Positions 6,699-12,759 of a DNA stretch of 14,860 nucleotides are shown here, piece after piece. The translations under genes were made by a program, and so were the position numbers. The stretch covers positions 1 through 14,860 of the forward strand of contig UQQO01000045.1 in the NCBI GenBank assembly GCA_900543175.1, read 5' to 3'. The DNA comes from an uncultured Fusobacterium sp. (lineage in GTDB: Bacteria > Fusobacteriota > Fusobacteriia > Fusobacteriales > Fusobacteriaceae). The notes under the pieces are model-generated. The model was not told the origin of the DNA and made no database searches. It was given only the letters and a program-made list of their open reading frames with translations. How positions within the stretch are numbered: the stretch's first letter is position 1; each line of letters begins with the position of its first letter.

Positions 6699-7574
6699 AT
6701 GCTTGATTTTAGAGTATATACATTTTTAGAATTATGTAAAACATTGAACTACACAAAGACAGCAGAGAATCTTTTTATTACTCAACCAGCAGTAACTCAG
6801 CATATAAAGTATCTTGAAGAATTTTATAACTGTAAACTATTTAATTATTCCAATAGAGTTTTAACTTTAACAGAGCAAGGAAACTATCTATTTAAGTACT
6901 TTTTAACTATGAATTCAGATGAAATTAAGATAAAAGAGGATGTTTTAGAGATAGATTCAGCAGAGAAAAATCTTCATTTTGGAGCTACTCTGACTATTGG
7001 AGAATATATAATTCCAGATATGCTTTTAAAACTGGGAAAGCTTTATCCTAATATAAATGTAAAGGTGATAATAAAGGATACTAAAGAACTTTTAAAAGAG
7101 TTACAAAATGGAAATATTGAGTTTGCTTTGGTAGAGGGATTTTTTGAGAAAACAGAGTATGAGTCAATAATATATTCTAAAGAGAGTTTTATAGGAGTAT
7201 GCTCTCCTAAAAATAATCTGGCTAAAAAGAATATTGGTTTTGAAGATCTACTAAATGAAAGAATAATTATAAGAGAAGAGGGGTCTGGAAGTAGAGATAT
7301 TTTTGAGAAGATACTTTATGATAATAATCTTTCTCTTAAAAACTTCGATAAAAAATATGAATTAGCTAATATAAAAGCTATAAAAGAGTTGGTTAAAGAG
7401 GATAGAGGGATAACTTTTATCTATGAAAGAGCAGTGAAAAAAGAGTTAGAAAATAAGGAGCTAGTAAAAATAGGGTTGAAAAGTTTTAAAGCAAAAAGAG
7501 AGTTTAATTTTATTTTTATGAAGAATAGTATTCATAGAGATGAATATAAAAAGTGGTTTGAGATTTTAAAGTAA
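6699..7574 (+). CDS. LysR-family transcriptional regulator
   Basis: A 291-residue regulator. The N-terminal winged helix-turn-helix has its recognition region at about 18-37 (YTKTAENLFITQPAVTQHIKYLE), then a linker helix. The co-inducer-binding domain runs from about 88 (LHFGATLTIGEYIIPDMLLKLGKLYPNINV) to the end, with IIREEGSGSRDIFE at about 190-203 matching the CysB/CbbR-like group. The start follows AAAAGGGGGAAAA. Divergence from the acyl-CoA dehydrogenase/transporter pair is the usual arrangement of a LysR protein and its target. The effector is unknown; an acyl-CoA or organic acid is a guess from context. Confidence 0.9.
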   Translation: MLDFRVYTFLELCKTLNYTKTAENLFITQPAVTQHIKYLEEFYNCKLFNYSNRVLTLTEQGNYLFKYFLTMNSDEIKIKEDVLEIDSAEKNLHFGATLTIGEYIIPDMLLKLGKLYPNINVKVIIKDTKELLKELQNGNIEFALVEGFFEKTEYESIIYSKESFIGVCSPKNNLAKKNIGFEDLLNERIIIREEGSGSRDIFEKILYDNNLSLKNFDKKYELANIKAIKELVKEDRGITFIYERAVKKELENKELVKIGLKSFKAKREFNFIFMKNSIHRDEYKKWFEILK

Positions 7575-7585
7575 ATTATAATTTC

Positions 7586-7644
7586 CAAAAGTAGAGGAGT
7601 GCAAACGACTACTACTTTTGAGACACAGAAACGGAGTTTCTGTG
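7586..7644. repeat. Two adjacent hairpins downstream of the LysR gene
   Basis: CAAAAGTAG (7586-7594) pairs perfectly with CTACTTTTG (7612-7620). Immediately after, CACAGAAAC (7624-7632) pairs with GTTTCTGTG (7636-7644) around the three-base loop GGA. A pyrimidine-rich stretch follows at 7646-7662, so the second could weakly terminate the LysR transcript. The pair also begins the 450-bp structured non-coding region. Confidence 0.6.
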
Positions 7645-7662
7645 ATCCTTAATTTTCTTTTT

Positions 7663-7742
7663 AAGTTCAGTTATCTAGTACATCACTAAGTTTTGACAAA
7701 GTACCTTTGCATTAGCGATTATTAGTCAAGTTAAGTTATCTA
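7663..7742. repeat. Short direct repeat in non-coding region
   Basis: AAGTTCAGTTATCTA (7663-7677) recurs as AAGTTAAGTTATCTA (7728-7742), 14 of 15 bases identical, with 50 bp between the copies. A small CAAAG/CTTTG hairpin lies between them. No open reading frame of note is present. The function is unknown; it may be part of a larger repeated intergenic element. Confidence 0.45.
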
Positions 7743-7754
7743 AATTTCTTTTTT

Positions 7755-7921
7755 TAACATCAATTTGACTCCATGTCAGTGAATAAAGAATCCCTATGGC
7801 TTATTCCGTTGAAAATGCAAAACTCGCTCCGCAAGCTCCGCTCAAACACGTTGCATTTTCTTAACTGCATTTCGCTGAGGGCTTCTAATATTCACTTCCG
7901 AATTACGTCAACTTGATGTTA
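7755..7921. repeat. Long imperfect palindrome, MITE-like non-coding element
   Basis: Nested arms fold the whole segment. TAACATCAATTTGAC (7755-7769) faces GTCAACTTGATGTTA (7907-7921), 14 of 15 paired. AGTGAATA (7778-7785) faces TATTCACT (7889-7896). GAAAATGCAA (7811-7820) faces TTGCATTTTC (7851-7860). The apex is unusually GC-rich for this genome and contains GCTCCGC twice (7825-7831 and 7834-7840). It codes for no protein. Its base composition and terminal symmetry suggest a dispersed repeat or a structured RNA; a copy-number search is needed to tell. Confidence 0.6.
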
Positions 7922-7980
7922 GGGAGAATATATTTTTCTTAAATGATCAACAAGATAATTTGATAGTTTATTTAGTAAAA

Positions 7981-8018
7981 AAAGAGTTTAAGCAAGGTTA
8001 CTTGCAAAAACTCTTTTT
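7981..8018 (-). terminator. Intrinsic terminator of the HD-domain gene
   Basis: AAAGAGTTT (7981-7989) pairs with AAACTCTTT (8008-8016), and GCAAG pairs with CTTGC across a GTTA loop. On the minus strand a run of seven Ts follows. It lies just after the HD gene stop at 8025 and could also work on the plus strand. Confidence 0.8.
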
Positions 8019-8024
8019 GAAAAA

Positions 8025-8624
8025 TTATTTAGAAAGTTTTATTATCCCTCTATCAATATATTTTTGAATTTCAGGCATAACAAACTCATTGAAAACTTGT
8101 GGAGTATACTCAATAACAGGAGCAAGTCTCTTTAAAACCATCTCTTTTGTAGCATTAAATTTTTTCCAAGTGTGTCCATCAGATGTTAAATTTTGTATAA
8201 ACCCTTGGAATCTATCAAAAGTATTGGCAAATCTTGCTTCTCTAGTCTCCATATTTTCAAACTCAAGCCAAAGTTTCATAAAATCTTTTCCTTGCTCTTC
8301 AGGAAGCATTCCAAAAATTTTCTCTGCACTTTCAAGTTCAGCATTCCATTTAGCTTCTTTATCATAGTTAGAGAAAGCAGGTACATCTCCAGCATAGATC
8401 TCAACTATATCGTGAATAAGAATAAGTTTGAAAACTTTTTCCATGTCAACTTCTCCAAGTGTAAAATACTCTTTAAGAGTCATTGCACAAAGAGCCATAT
8501 GCCAACTGTGTTCAGCATCATTTTCTCTTCTATTTAAGTCTCCTAAAACGATAGATTGTCTTAAAATTCCTTTTACCTTATCTATCTCAATTAAAAATTG
8601 TGTTTGTTGTTTTAATCTTTCCAT
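8025..8624 (-). CDS. HD-domain phosphohydrolase (YfbR/HDDC2-like)
   Basis: A 199-residue single HD domain. The metal site is H39 in NDAEHSWHMAL, H71 and D72 in ILIHDIVEIYAGD, and D137 in ANTFDRFQGF. E75 and D80 are also conserved in the 5'-deoxynucleotidase-like group (COG1896), which dephosphorylates deoxynucleoside monophosphates. That makes nucleotide salvage the most likely role. The start has AGGAGATTAAA before it. The gap to the preceding lipoprotein gene is only 15 bp, so they share a transcript, and the terminator at 7981-8018 ends it. Other HD hydrolases cannot be excluded. Confidence 0.85.
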   Translation of the reverse strand: MERLKQQTQFLIEIDKVKGILRQSIVLGDLNRRENDAEHSWHMALCAMTLKEYFTLGEVDMEKVFKLILIHDIVEIYAGDVPAFSNYDKEAKWNAELESAEKIFGMLPEEQGKDFMKLWLEFENMETREARFANTFDRFQGFIQNLTSDGHTWKKFNATKEMVLKRLAPVIEYTPQVFNEFVMPEIQKYIDRGIIKLSK

Positions 8625-8639
8625 TTTAATCTCCTAGTA

Positions 8640-9053
8640 TTATTTTTTATTGAAAATTAAAGTTTCTCCTCTTTCATTAGTAAGGATAAGAGAGTCATTT
8701 TTTATCTCAATAGTTTTTGCACTTTTTAAAATAGTAAGATATTGATCTTCTATAATCATTCTATCTTGTGGACCAGCCATTTTCGTAGTAGCTAAAGGCT
8801 CAACTACAATAGCTCCATTATTTATATCAGCCTTTCCAAAATATCTATTGATACCAGAGAAACCAAAAATTCTTCCCTCATTATCAAATCCAAGAGTTAA
8901 ATTCGCTTCTGGAAAGATATTAGTTAAAACATATTCTCCCTCAGAAACAGCTTGTATAGAAGCTACTGGAGTTGGTATATTTGATCTTTTAGGAGTTGAA
9001 GTACAACCAGCTAAAAAAACAACAGCTGTTAAAAATATAAAAATTTTTTTCAT
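8640..9053 (-). CDS. META-domain (HslJ-like) lipoprotein
   Basis: A 137-residue lipoprotein. The signal MKKIFIFLTAVVFLAGC has lipobox LAGC, with the lipidated cysteine at residue 17. The rest matches a META domain: GEYVLTN, LTLGFDNEGRIFGFSGINRYFG, TTKMAGPQDRMIIEDQYLTIL and a final LILTNERGETLIF. The usual cysteines of the SGCN and MACP motifs are replaced by Ile and Gly, so it lacks their disulfide. The ATG at 9053 is chosen over an in-frame GTG at 9062 because GAGGTG is the ribosome site. Relatives include the E. coli heat-shock protein HslJ, linked to novobiocin tolerance; the biochemical role is unknown. It is co-transcribed with the HD hydrolase. Confidence 0.8.
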   Translation of the reverse strand: MKKIFIFLTAVVFLAGCTSTPKRSNIPTPVASIQAVSEGEYVLTNIFPEANLTLGFDNEGRIFGFSGINRYFGKADINNGAIVVEPLATTKMAGPQDRMIIEDQYLTILKSAKTIEIKNDSLILTNERGETLIFNKK

Positions 9054-9130
9054 AAAAATCACCTCAATTATTAATATTAAAATTATATAATAAAACCTTT
9101 TTTATGTATAGAATAAAATAGCTAGATAAG

Positions 9131-9838
9131 TTATTTTATTAATGGTAAAACTTTTTTCATAGTAGAAGCAAAATTATCATTGATAACTAAAGAAGCTTTG
9201 CTATCATATTGAGTTGCATCATTGTTAATAATAACAAGGTTTTTACCTTTAAAATATGTTATGTAGTAAGCAGCAGGATATACAGTTAAGCTTGTACCTA
9301 TAATAATAAGAGTATCTGCATTTGCTATCTCATTTATAGCTTCTCTTGTTACATCTTCATCTAGCATCTCACCATAAAGGGTAACTTGAGGACGAACAGT
9401 GCCACCACAACTACACTTAAATCTTTTAACATCTTTTTTTTCACATTTTAAGCAGTACCATTTTTTTAGAGTTCCATGAAGTTCAAGAACATTTTTACTT
9501 CCTGCCATTTGGTGAAGATCATCAATATTTTGAGTAATTACTGATTTTACCTTTCCCATCTCTTCTAATTTAGCAAGAGCCTTATGTCCAGCATTAGGTT
9601 GAATTCCATTTATATTAAGTTTTTCATCAAGATATTTGTCAAAAATATCTCCATGAGCAAAGAAAAAGTCATGGCTTAATATCTCTTCAGGTTCATATCC
9701 CATAAAAGTTCTGCTATATAGTCCATCTTTACTTCTAAAATCTTTTAGTCCAGAATCAGTAGAAGCACCTGCACCAGTAAAGGCAACTATATAATTACTT
9801 GAGTTGATTATTTCAGCTAATTTTTCTATTTTCTCCAT
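9131..9838 (-). CDS. Sir2-family NAD-dependent protein deacylase
   Basis: A 235-residue sirtuin that removes acyl groups from lysines while consuming NAD+ in the cytoplasm. The NAD loop is GAGASTDSGLKDFR at 22-35. QNIDD lies at 103-107 and the catalytic His is H121 in LELHGT. A zinc ribbon is formed by C129, C132, C142 and C144; the last pair is CSC instead of the common CXXC. GTSLTVYPAA at 181-190 completes the NAD site. YGE at 155-157 stands where many have FGE. The start follows GAGAGGTGATATTTTT. No obvious terminator separates it from the lipoprotein gene 77 bp downstream, so partial read-through is possible. Confidence 0.92.
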   Translation of the reverse strand: MEKIEKLAEIINSSNYIVAFTGAGASTDSGLKDFRSKDGLYSRTFMGYEPEEILSHDFFFAHGDIFDKYLDEKLNINGIQPNAGHKALAKLEEMGKVKSVITQNIDDLHQMAGSKNVLELHGTLKKWYCLKCEKKDVKRFKCSCGGTVRPQVTLYGEMLDEDVTREAINEIANADTLIIIGTSLTVYPAAYYITYFKGKNLVIINNDATQYDSKASLVINDNFASTMKKVLPLIK

Positions 9839-9930
9839 AAAAATATCACCTCTCTTAAATTAGTCAATAATATTATACTATAAATTTTTTATTTTAAATA
9901 GAAGGAGAAGAGGAAAAGAGAGAAAATAAT

Positions 9931-9959
9931 TTGTTATCTCTAAAAAAATAAGTTATAAT
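9931..9959 (+). promoter_or_regulatory. Predicted promoter of the MalY/PatB-like gene
   Basis: TTGTTA (9931-9936) and a perfect TATAAT (9954-9959) are 17 bp apart. The start codon is 28 bp downstream. Confidence 0.7.
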
Positions 9960-9987
9960 TAAGAAAAAATAGTTATCGGAGGTAAAA

Positions 9988-11166
9988 ATGAAATATAACT
10001 TTGATGAAATTATAGATAGAAGCAAGACTAATTCAAGAAAATGGAATCCAGAACTATATAAAGATACTTATCATGGAAAGAAAGATCTTTTACCACTTTG
10101 GGTAGCCGATATGGACTTCAGAGTAGCTCCACCAATTTTAAGAAGTATGAACAATATAATAGAGCATGGAATCTTAGGTTATAGTGTGCCAGAAGATGAG
10201 TATTATAACTCAATTATAGATTGGAATGCTAAAAGAAAAAATTGTAGAATAGAGAAAGATTGGATAATTTTTGCCAATGGAGTAGTTCCAGCTTTAAATT
10301 ATATGATACAAACTTTCACTAAAGAGGGAGATTCAATTTTAATTCAAACTCCAGTATACAATCCATTTAGAGTTTCAACAGAAAATAATGGTAGAAAGAT
10401 AGTAGAAAGTCAATTGATAGATGATAATGGATATTATACAGTTGACTATGAAGACTTTGAAAGAAAGATAGTTGAAAATAAAATAAAAATATTTATACTT
10501 TGTAACCCTCACAACCCAGTGGGAAGAGTTTGGAAAAGAGAAGAGTTAGAAAAAATGGGAGAGATCTGTTTAAAACATGATGTTTTAATTATTGCAGATG
10601 AGATTCACTCTGATTTGATATTTAAAGAGTATACTCATTGTTCTTTCTTAACTTTGAGAGAGGAACTAAAAAATATTTGTATTGTATGCTCTGCTCCAAG
10701 TAAAACTTTTAACTTAGCTGGATTACATACATCTTTTATCTTTATAGCTAATTCAGAATTGAGAGCAAAATATAAAGAAACTATGATGAAGATTAGATTA
10801 GAAGCTCCAAATATTTTTGGAATAGCAGCAGTTACAGCAGCTTATACAAAATCTGGAGAGTGGCTAGATGAGTTAATCGAATATTTAGATGGAAATAGAA
10901 AATATATAGAAGAGTATTTAAAAGAGAATATCCCAGAGATAAAATATGTTAAACCAGAGGGAACTTATTTAGCTTGGCTAGATTTTTCAGAGTTCTTAAA
11001 AGATGGGGATACATTGGAAGATATATTTGAAGAGAGAGCAAAAGTAGCAATAGATTATGGAAATTGGTTTGGAAAGATAGGAGAAAACTATATAAGATTG
11101 AACTTTGCTTGTCCAAGATCAATTTTAAAAGAAGCCTTAGATAGAATTAAAAAAGCAGTTAAATAA
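9988..11166 (+). CDS. MalY/PatB-type PLP-dependent C-S lyase / aminotransferase
   Basis: A 392-residue fold-type I PLP enzyme. LPLWVADMDF at 35-44 is the signature of the MalY/PatB group. Y124 stacks on the cofactor, N173 lies in CNPHNPVGR, and D204 in ADEIHSDLIF contacts the pyridine nitrogen. K239 in SAPSKTFNLAG forms the Schiff base. NYIRLNFACPRS near the end supplies the carboxylate-binding Arg. Such enzymes cleave cystathionine or cysteine (beta-elimination to pyruvate, ammonia and homocysteine or sulfide), and some act as aminotransferases. In fusobacteria, cysteine desulfhydration to hydrogen sulfide is a plausible role. GGAGGTAAAA precedes the ATG. The gene is monocistronic, and no clear terminator is seen in the 45 bp before the next promoter. 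Confidence 0.92.
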   Translation: MKYNFDEIIDRSKTNSRKWNPELYKDTYHGKKDLLPLWVADMDFRVAPPILRSMNNIIEHGILGYSVPEDEYYNSIIDWNAKRKNCRIEKDWIIFANGVVPALNYMIQTFTKEGDSILIQTPVYNPFRVSTENNGRKIVESQLIDDNGYYTVDYEDFERKIVENKIKIFILCNPHNPVGRVWKREELEKMGEICLKHDVLIIADEIHSDLIFKEYTHCSFLTLREELKNICIVCSAPSKTFNLAGLHTSFIFIANSELRAKYKETMMKIRLEAPNIFGIAAVTAAYTKSGEWLDELIEYLDGNRKYIEEYLKENIPEIKYVKPEGTYLAWLDFSEFLKDGDTLEDIFEERAKVAIDYGNWFGKIGENYIRLNFACPRSILKEALDRIKKAVK

Positions 11167-11213
11167 TGAATATTAAATATTAATTATTTGAAAGTTAAAA
11201 ACAGCTAGAATAG

Positions 11214-11242
11214 TTGACTTTATTATAATAAAATTATATAAT
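11214..11242 (+). promoter_or_regulatory. Strong promoter of the cobalamin riboswitch transcript
   Basis: TTGACT (11214-11219) and TATAAT (11237-11242) with a 17-bp spacer come very close to the sigma-70 consensus. The -10 box lies inside a perfect A/T palindrome (11227-11248). The riboswitch fold begins about 30 bp downstream. Confidence 0.8.
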
Positions 11243-11270
11243 TTTATTGATGAAATGAATAAAAATGTCA

Positions 11271-11457
11271 AATGGTTTCAGTACTAAAAACACTGAATTA
11301 AAAGGGAAGCAGGTTAGAGCCCTGCACGGTCCCGCCACTGTAATGATGATGATGAAAACACAATGCCACTGAAGAGATTTGGGAAGGTGTGTGAGTAAAG
11401 TGATTCTAAGTCAGGAGACCTGCCTTTGATATAAAATATCAACTTGCGAGGACGAGT
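11271..11457 (+). ncRNA. Cobalamin (B12) riboswitch
   Basis: The B12 box AGTCAGGAGACCTGCC lies at 11409-11424. Upstream are the conserved core elements in order: TTAAAAGGGAA near 11299-11308, CGGTCCCGCCACTGTAA at 11327-11343, TGCCACTG at 11364-11371 and GGGAAGG at 11381-11387. TTCAG and CTGAA near 11277 and 11292 can form an early stem. After the box a small hairpin, CTTG/CGAG around CGAGGA (11443-11456), may be the P13/L13 arm that kisses L5. The riboswitch binds adenosyl- or another cobalamin and normally switches expression off. An intrinsic terminator follows at 11510-11548, pointing to transcriptional control of the genes from 11584 on. Confidence 0.95.
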
Positions 11458-11509
11458 GTGAATTTTAGATAAGTATTTTAAAAATTAATTTTTTGATATA
11501 AAATATTTT

Positions 11510-11549
11510 ATCCCAAAATTTACTTTGTCGTAAGTTTTGGGATTTTTTA
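11510..11549 (+). terminator. Riboswitch expression-platform terminator
   Basis: ATCCCAAAATTTAC (11510-11523) pairs with GTAAGTTTTGGGAT (11530-11543) as a 14-bp stem with one G-U pair and the loop TTTGTC. Six Ts (11543-11548) follow. It stands between the riboswitch and the first downstream gene. No convincing promoter lies after it, so downstream expression should depend on read-through. Confidence 0.88.
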
Positions 11550-11583
11550 TTGTATAAAATTATCTTAGTTGGAAGGGGTTTAA

Positions 11584-11706
11584 ATGTTTATTTTAAGAAG
11601 GTTCGAGGTAGTTATAAGTTCAAAAAAACTGTGGCTACTAAAGAATCAAAAGGTTTATGATGGCTCCCTAAAAGAAGTTAATTGGGAATTTTTAACTTTA
11701 ATATAG
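11584..11706 (+). CDS. Small ORF after B12 riboswitch (40 aa), unknown
   Basis: This reading frame of 40 codons encodes a basic peptide beginning MFILRRFEVV and ending LTLI, with two Trp residues. The ATG is preceded by GGAAGGGG at a proper distance, and it is the first start codon after the riboswitch terminator. There is no signal peptide or clear membrane helix. It could be a real small protein, a leader peptide, or the remnant of a longer gene. It shares the reading frame of the next gene, but a stop (TAG) and a fresh ribosome site intervene. I recognise no family. Confidence 0.45.
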   Translation: MFILRRFEVVISSKKLWLLKNQKVYDGSLKEVNWEFLTLI

Positions 11707-11736
11707 CAGTTTAGAGAATGTAAGGGAGGAATAAAG

Positions 11737-11949
11737 ATGAAAAAAAATTATCAAGAAGGATTTGACATTGAAGGATTAGCAAGAGCTATTGAACAAGGGG
11801 AACACTTTAAAAATGTAGAGAGAAAAGTTGAGTTTGTACATCTAGGAAAGGGATTACCAGCAGTACAAAAAACAGTTTTATATGTAGTAAATGATGAGTT
11901 TATTGAAGCTAATGAAGAGAAACTTTTAAAACTTAATATTATTAAATAA
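11737..11949 (+). CDS. Small hypothetical protein (70 aa) in B12-riboswitch operon
   Basis: A 70-residue soluble protein with strong ribosome site GGGAGGAATAAAG. It reads as an N-terminal helix (FDIEGLARAIEQGEHFKNV), then two probable beta strands (RKVEFVHLGK and VQKTVLYVVNDEF), then a C-terminal helix. The C-terminal EANEEKLLKLNIIK is acidic then basic. No cysteine, metal motif or known domain was recognised. It lies 30 bp after the 40-codon ORF and 12 bp before the next gene, clearly within the transcript controlled by the cobalamin riboswitch. An antisense frame of 146 codons overlaps it, but lacks any coding character. Confidence 0.7.
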   Translation: MKKNYQEGFDIEGLARAIEQGEHFKNVERKVEFVHLGKGLPAVQKTVLYVVNDEFIEANEEKLLKLNIIK

Positions 11950-11961
11950 GAGGGAAAGAGA

Positions 11962-12105
11962 ATGGATAAAGAGATTACAAATCTTGATATTTTAGAAAAG
12001 ATAAATAAAAAAGTTGAAAGAAAAGAAGAAAAAGAGAATATTAAAAAACCAAAAATAGAAAAAACTAATTTAGATATAATAGAGGAGCTAGAGAAAAATA
12101 GATAG
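11962..12105 (+). CDS. Small charged protein (47 aa) in B12-riboswitch operon
   Basis: A 47-residue Lys/Glu-rich protein. Two similar amphipathic segments, TNLDILEKINKK near the start and TNLDIIEELEKN at the end, flank a very charged linker. This suggests two short helices that bind a partner at two points. GAGGGAAAGAGA supplies the ribosome site. The stop TAG is directly followed by the ATG of the MarC gene, so translation is probably coupled. Too short for family recognition; its tight position between the 70-residue protein and MarC argues that it is real. Confidence 0.65.
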   Translation: MDKEITNLDILEKINKKVERKEEKENIKKPKIEKTNLDIIEELEKNR

Positions 12106-12723
12106 ATGGATATACATGTAATTTTTGTAAATGCTTTGATGCTTATTGCTGTTTTGAATCCTTTTGGAAATGTACCACTTTTTATTGGCATGACTGATGG
12201 TATGGAAAAGGATATTAGAAAAAAACTTTTTAAGGCTATAGCTATAACAGGTTTCTTTATTACTTGGATTTTTAGTCTTATTGGGGAATTTTTGATGACA
12301 AATTTCTACAAGATTAATATGAATGAATTGAGAATGGCAGGGGGATTAATTCTAATTTTGATGGCTATTAAAAATTTGATTTTTTCCTCTGCAAGAAAAG
12401 GACAGCAAGTAAATAAACTTCCACCAGAGGAGCAGATAAAACAAGCAGTAATTCCAATGGCGTTTCCTATGATGGTTGGTCCTGGAAGTTTGACAACAGC
12501 TTTGATAGGACGTTCAGAATATGGGCTTATGTCAAATAGTTTATCTATATTTGTAGCTTTTATCATAATATTTTTAGTTTTTATGATAGGGAATTATTTG
12601 GAGAGAATATTTGGAAAGTTAGTATTATATATTTTATCGAAAGTTATGCAGATTTTTATAATGTCAATTGGTTTTAGAATATTTTTTGATGGGCTGTTTA
12701 AAATGTTAGAGATATTAAAATAA
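12106..12723 (+). CDS. MarC-family integral membrane protein
   Basis: A 205-residue inner-membrane protein with about six hydrophobic segments. NPFGNVPLFIG at 18-28 and AFPMMVGPGSLTT at 119-131 are the two family signatures, with a polar cytoplasmic loop at about 96-115. MarC proteins are called NAAT transporters, but the proven substrate is uncertain: the E. coli MarC link to multidrug resistance was withdrawn, and one archaeal homologue moves neutral amino acids. Length is typical. The start abuts the previous stop, with a GAGGAG 18 bp upstream, so initiation likely depends on coupled translation. It is the last gene of the riboswitch transcript, which would make it repressed when B12 is plentiful. 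Confidence 0.88.
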   Translation: MDIHVIFVNALMLIAVLNPFGNVPLFIGMTDGMEKDIRKKLFKAIAITGFFITWIFSLIGEFLMTNFYKINMNELRMAGGLILILMAIKNLIFSSARKGQQVNKLPPEEQIKQAVIPMAFPMMVGPGSLTTALIGRSEYGLMSNSLSIFVAFIIIFLVFMIGNYLERIFGKLVLYILSKVMQIFIMSIGFRIFFDGLFKMLEILK

Positions 12724-12746
12724 GGAAGCGATTGCTTCCTTATTTT
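12717..12746. terminator. Bidirectional terminator between MarC and TonB-receptor genes
   Basis: A perfect 13-bp stem, AAAATAAGGAAGC (12717-12729) with GCTTCCTTATTTT (12734-12746), has the loop GATT. It overlaps the MarC stop codon. The flanking A and T runs allow function for both convergent transcripts. Confidence 0.85.
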
Positions 12747-12759
12747 AGTTTAAAATGGT

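Noticed and set aside
8089..8637. Three overlapping plus-strand frames opposite the HD-domain gene
   Set aside because: They are shadows of a gene with intact catalytic motifs on the minus strand, and their translations show no domain.
8848..9090. Plus-strand frame of 80 codons opposite the META lipoprotein
   Set aside because: Antisense to the META domain and lipobox; no independent support.
11227..11248. 22-bp perfect palindrome over the -10 box of the B12 transcript as a repressor operator
   Set aside because: It is made only of A and T, where chance symmetry is common in this genome, and control is already explained by the riboswitch.
11584..11949. Stop-codon read-through (TAG at 11704) joining the 40- and 70-codon ORFs
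   Set aside because: A strong ribosome site and ATG directly precede the second ORF, and no read-through signal is evident.
11751..12191. Antisense open frame of 146 codons across the small B12-operon genes
   Set aside because: It is Ser/Phe/Ile-rich, as expected for the complement of Lys/Glu-rich AT-rich genes, has no proper ribosome site, and lies opposite better-supported genes.
12306..12566. Minus-strand frame of 86 codons inside the MarC gene
   Set aside because: Antisense to conserved MarC signatures, with no ribosome site or recognisable domain.
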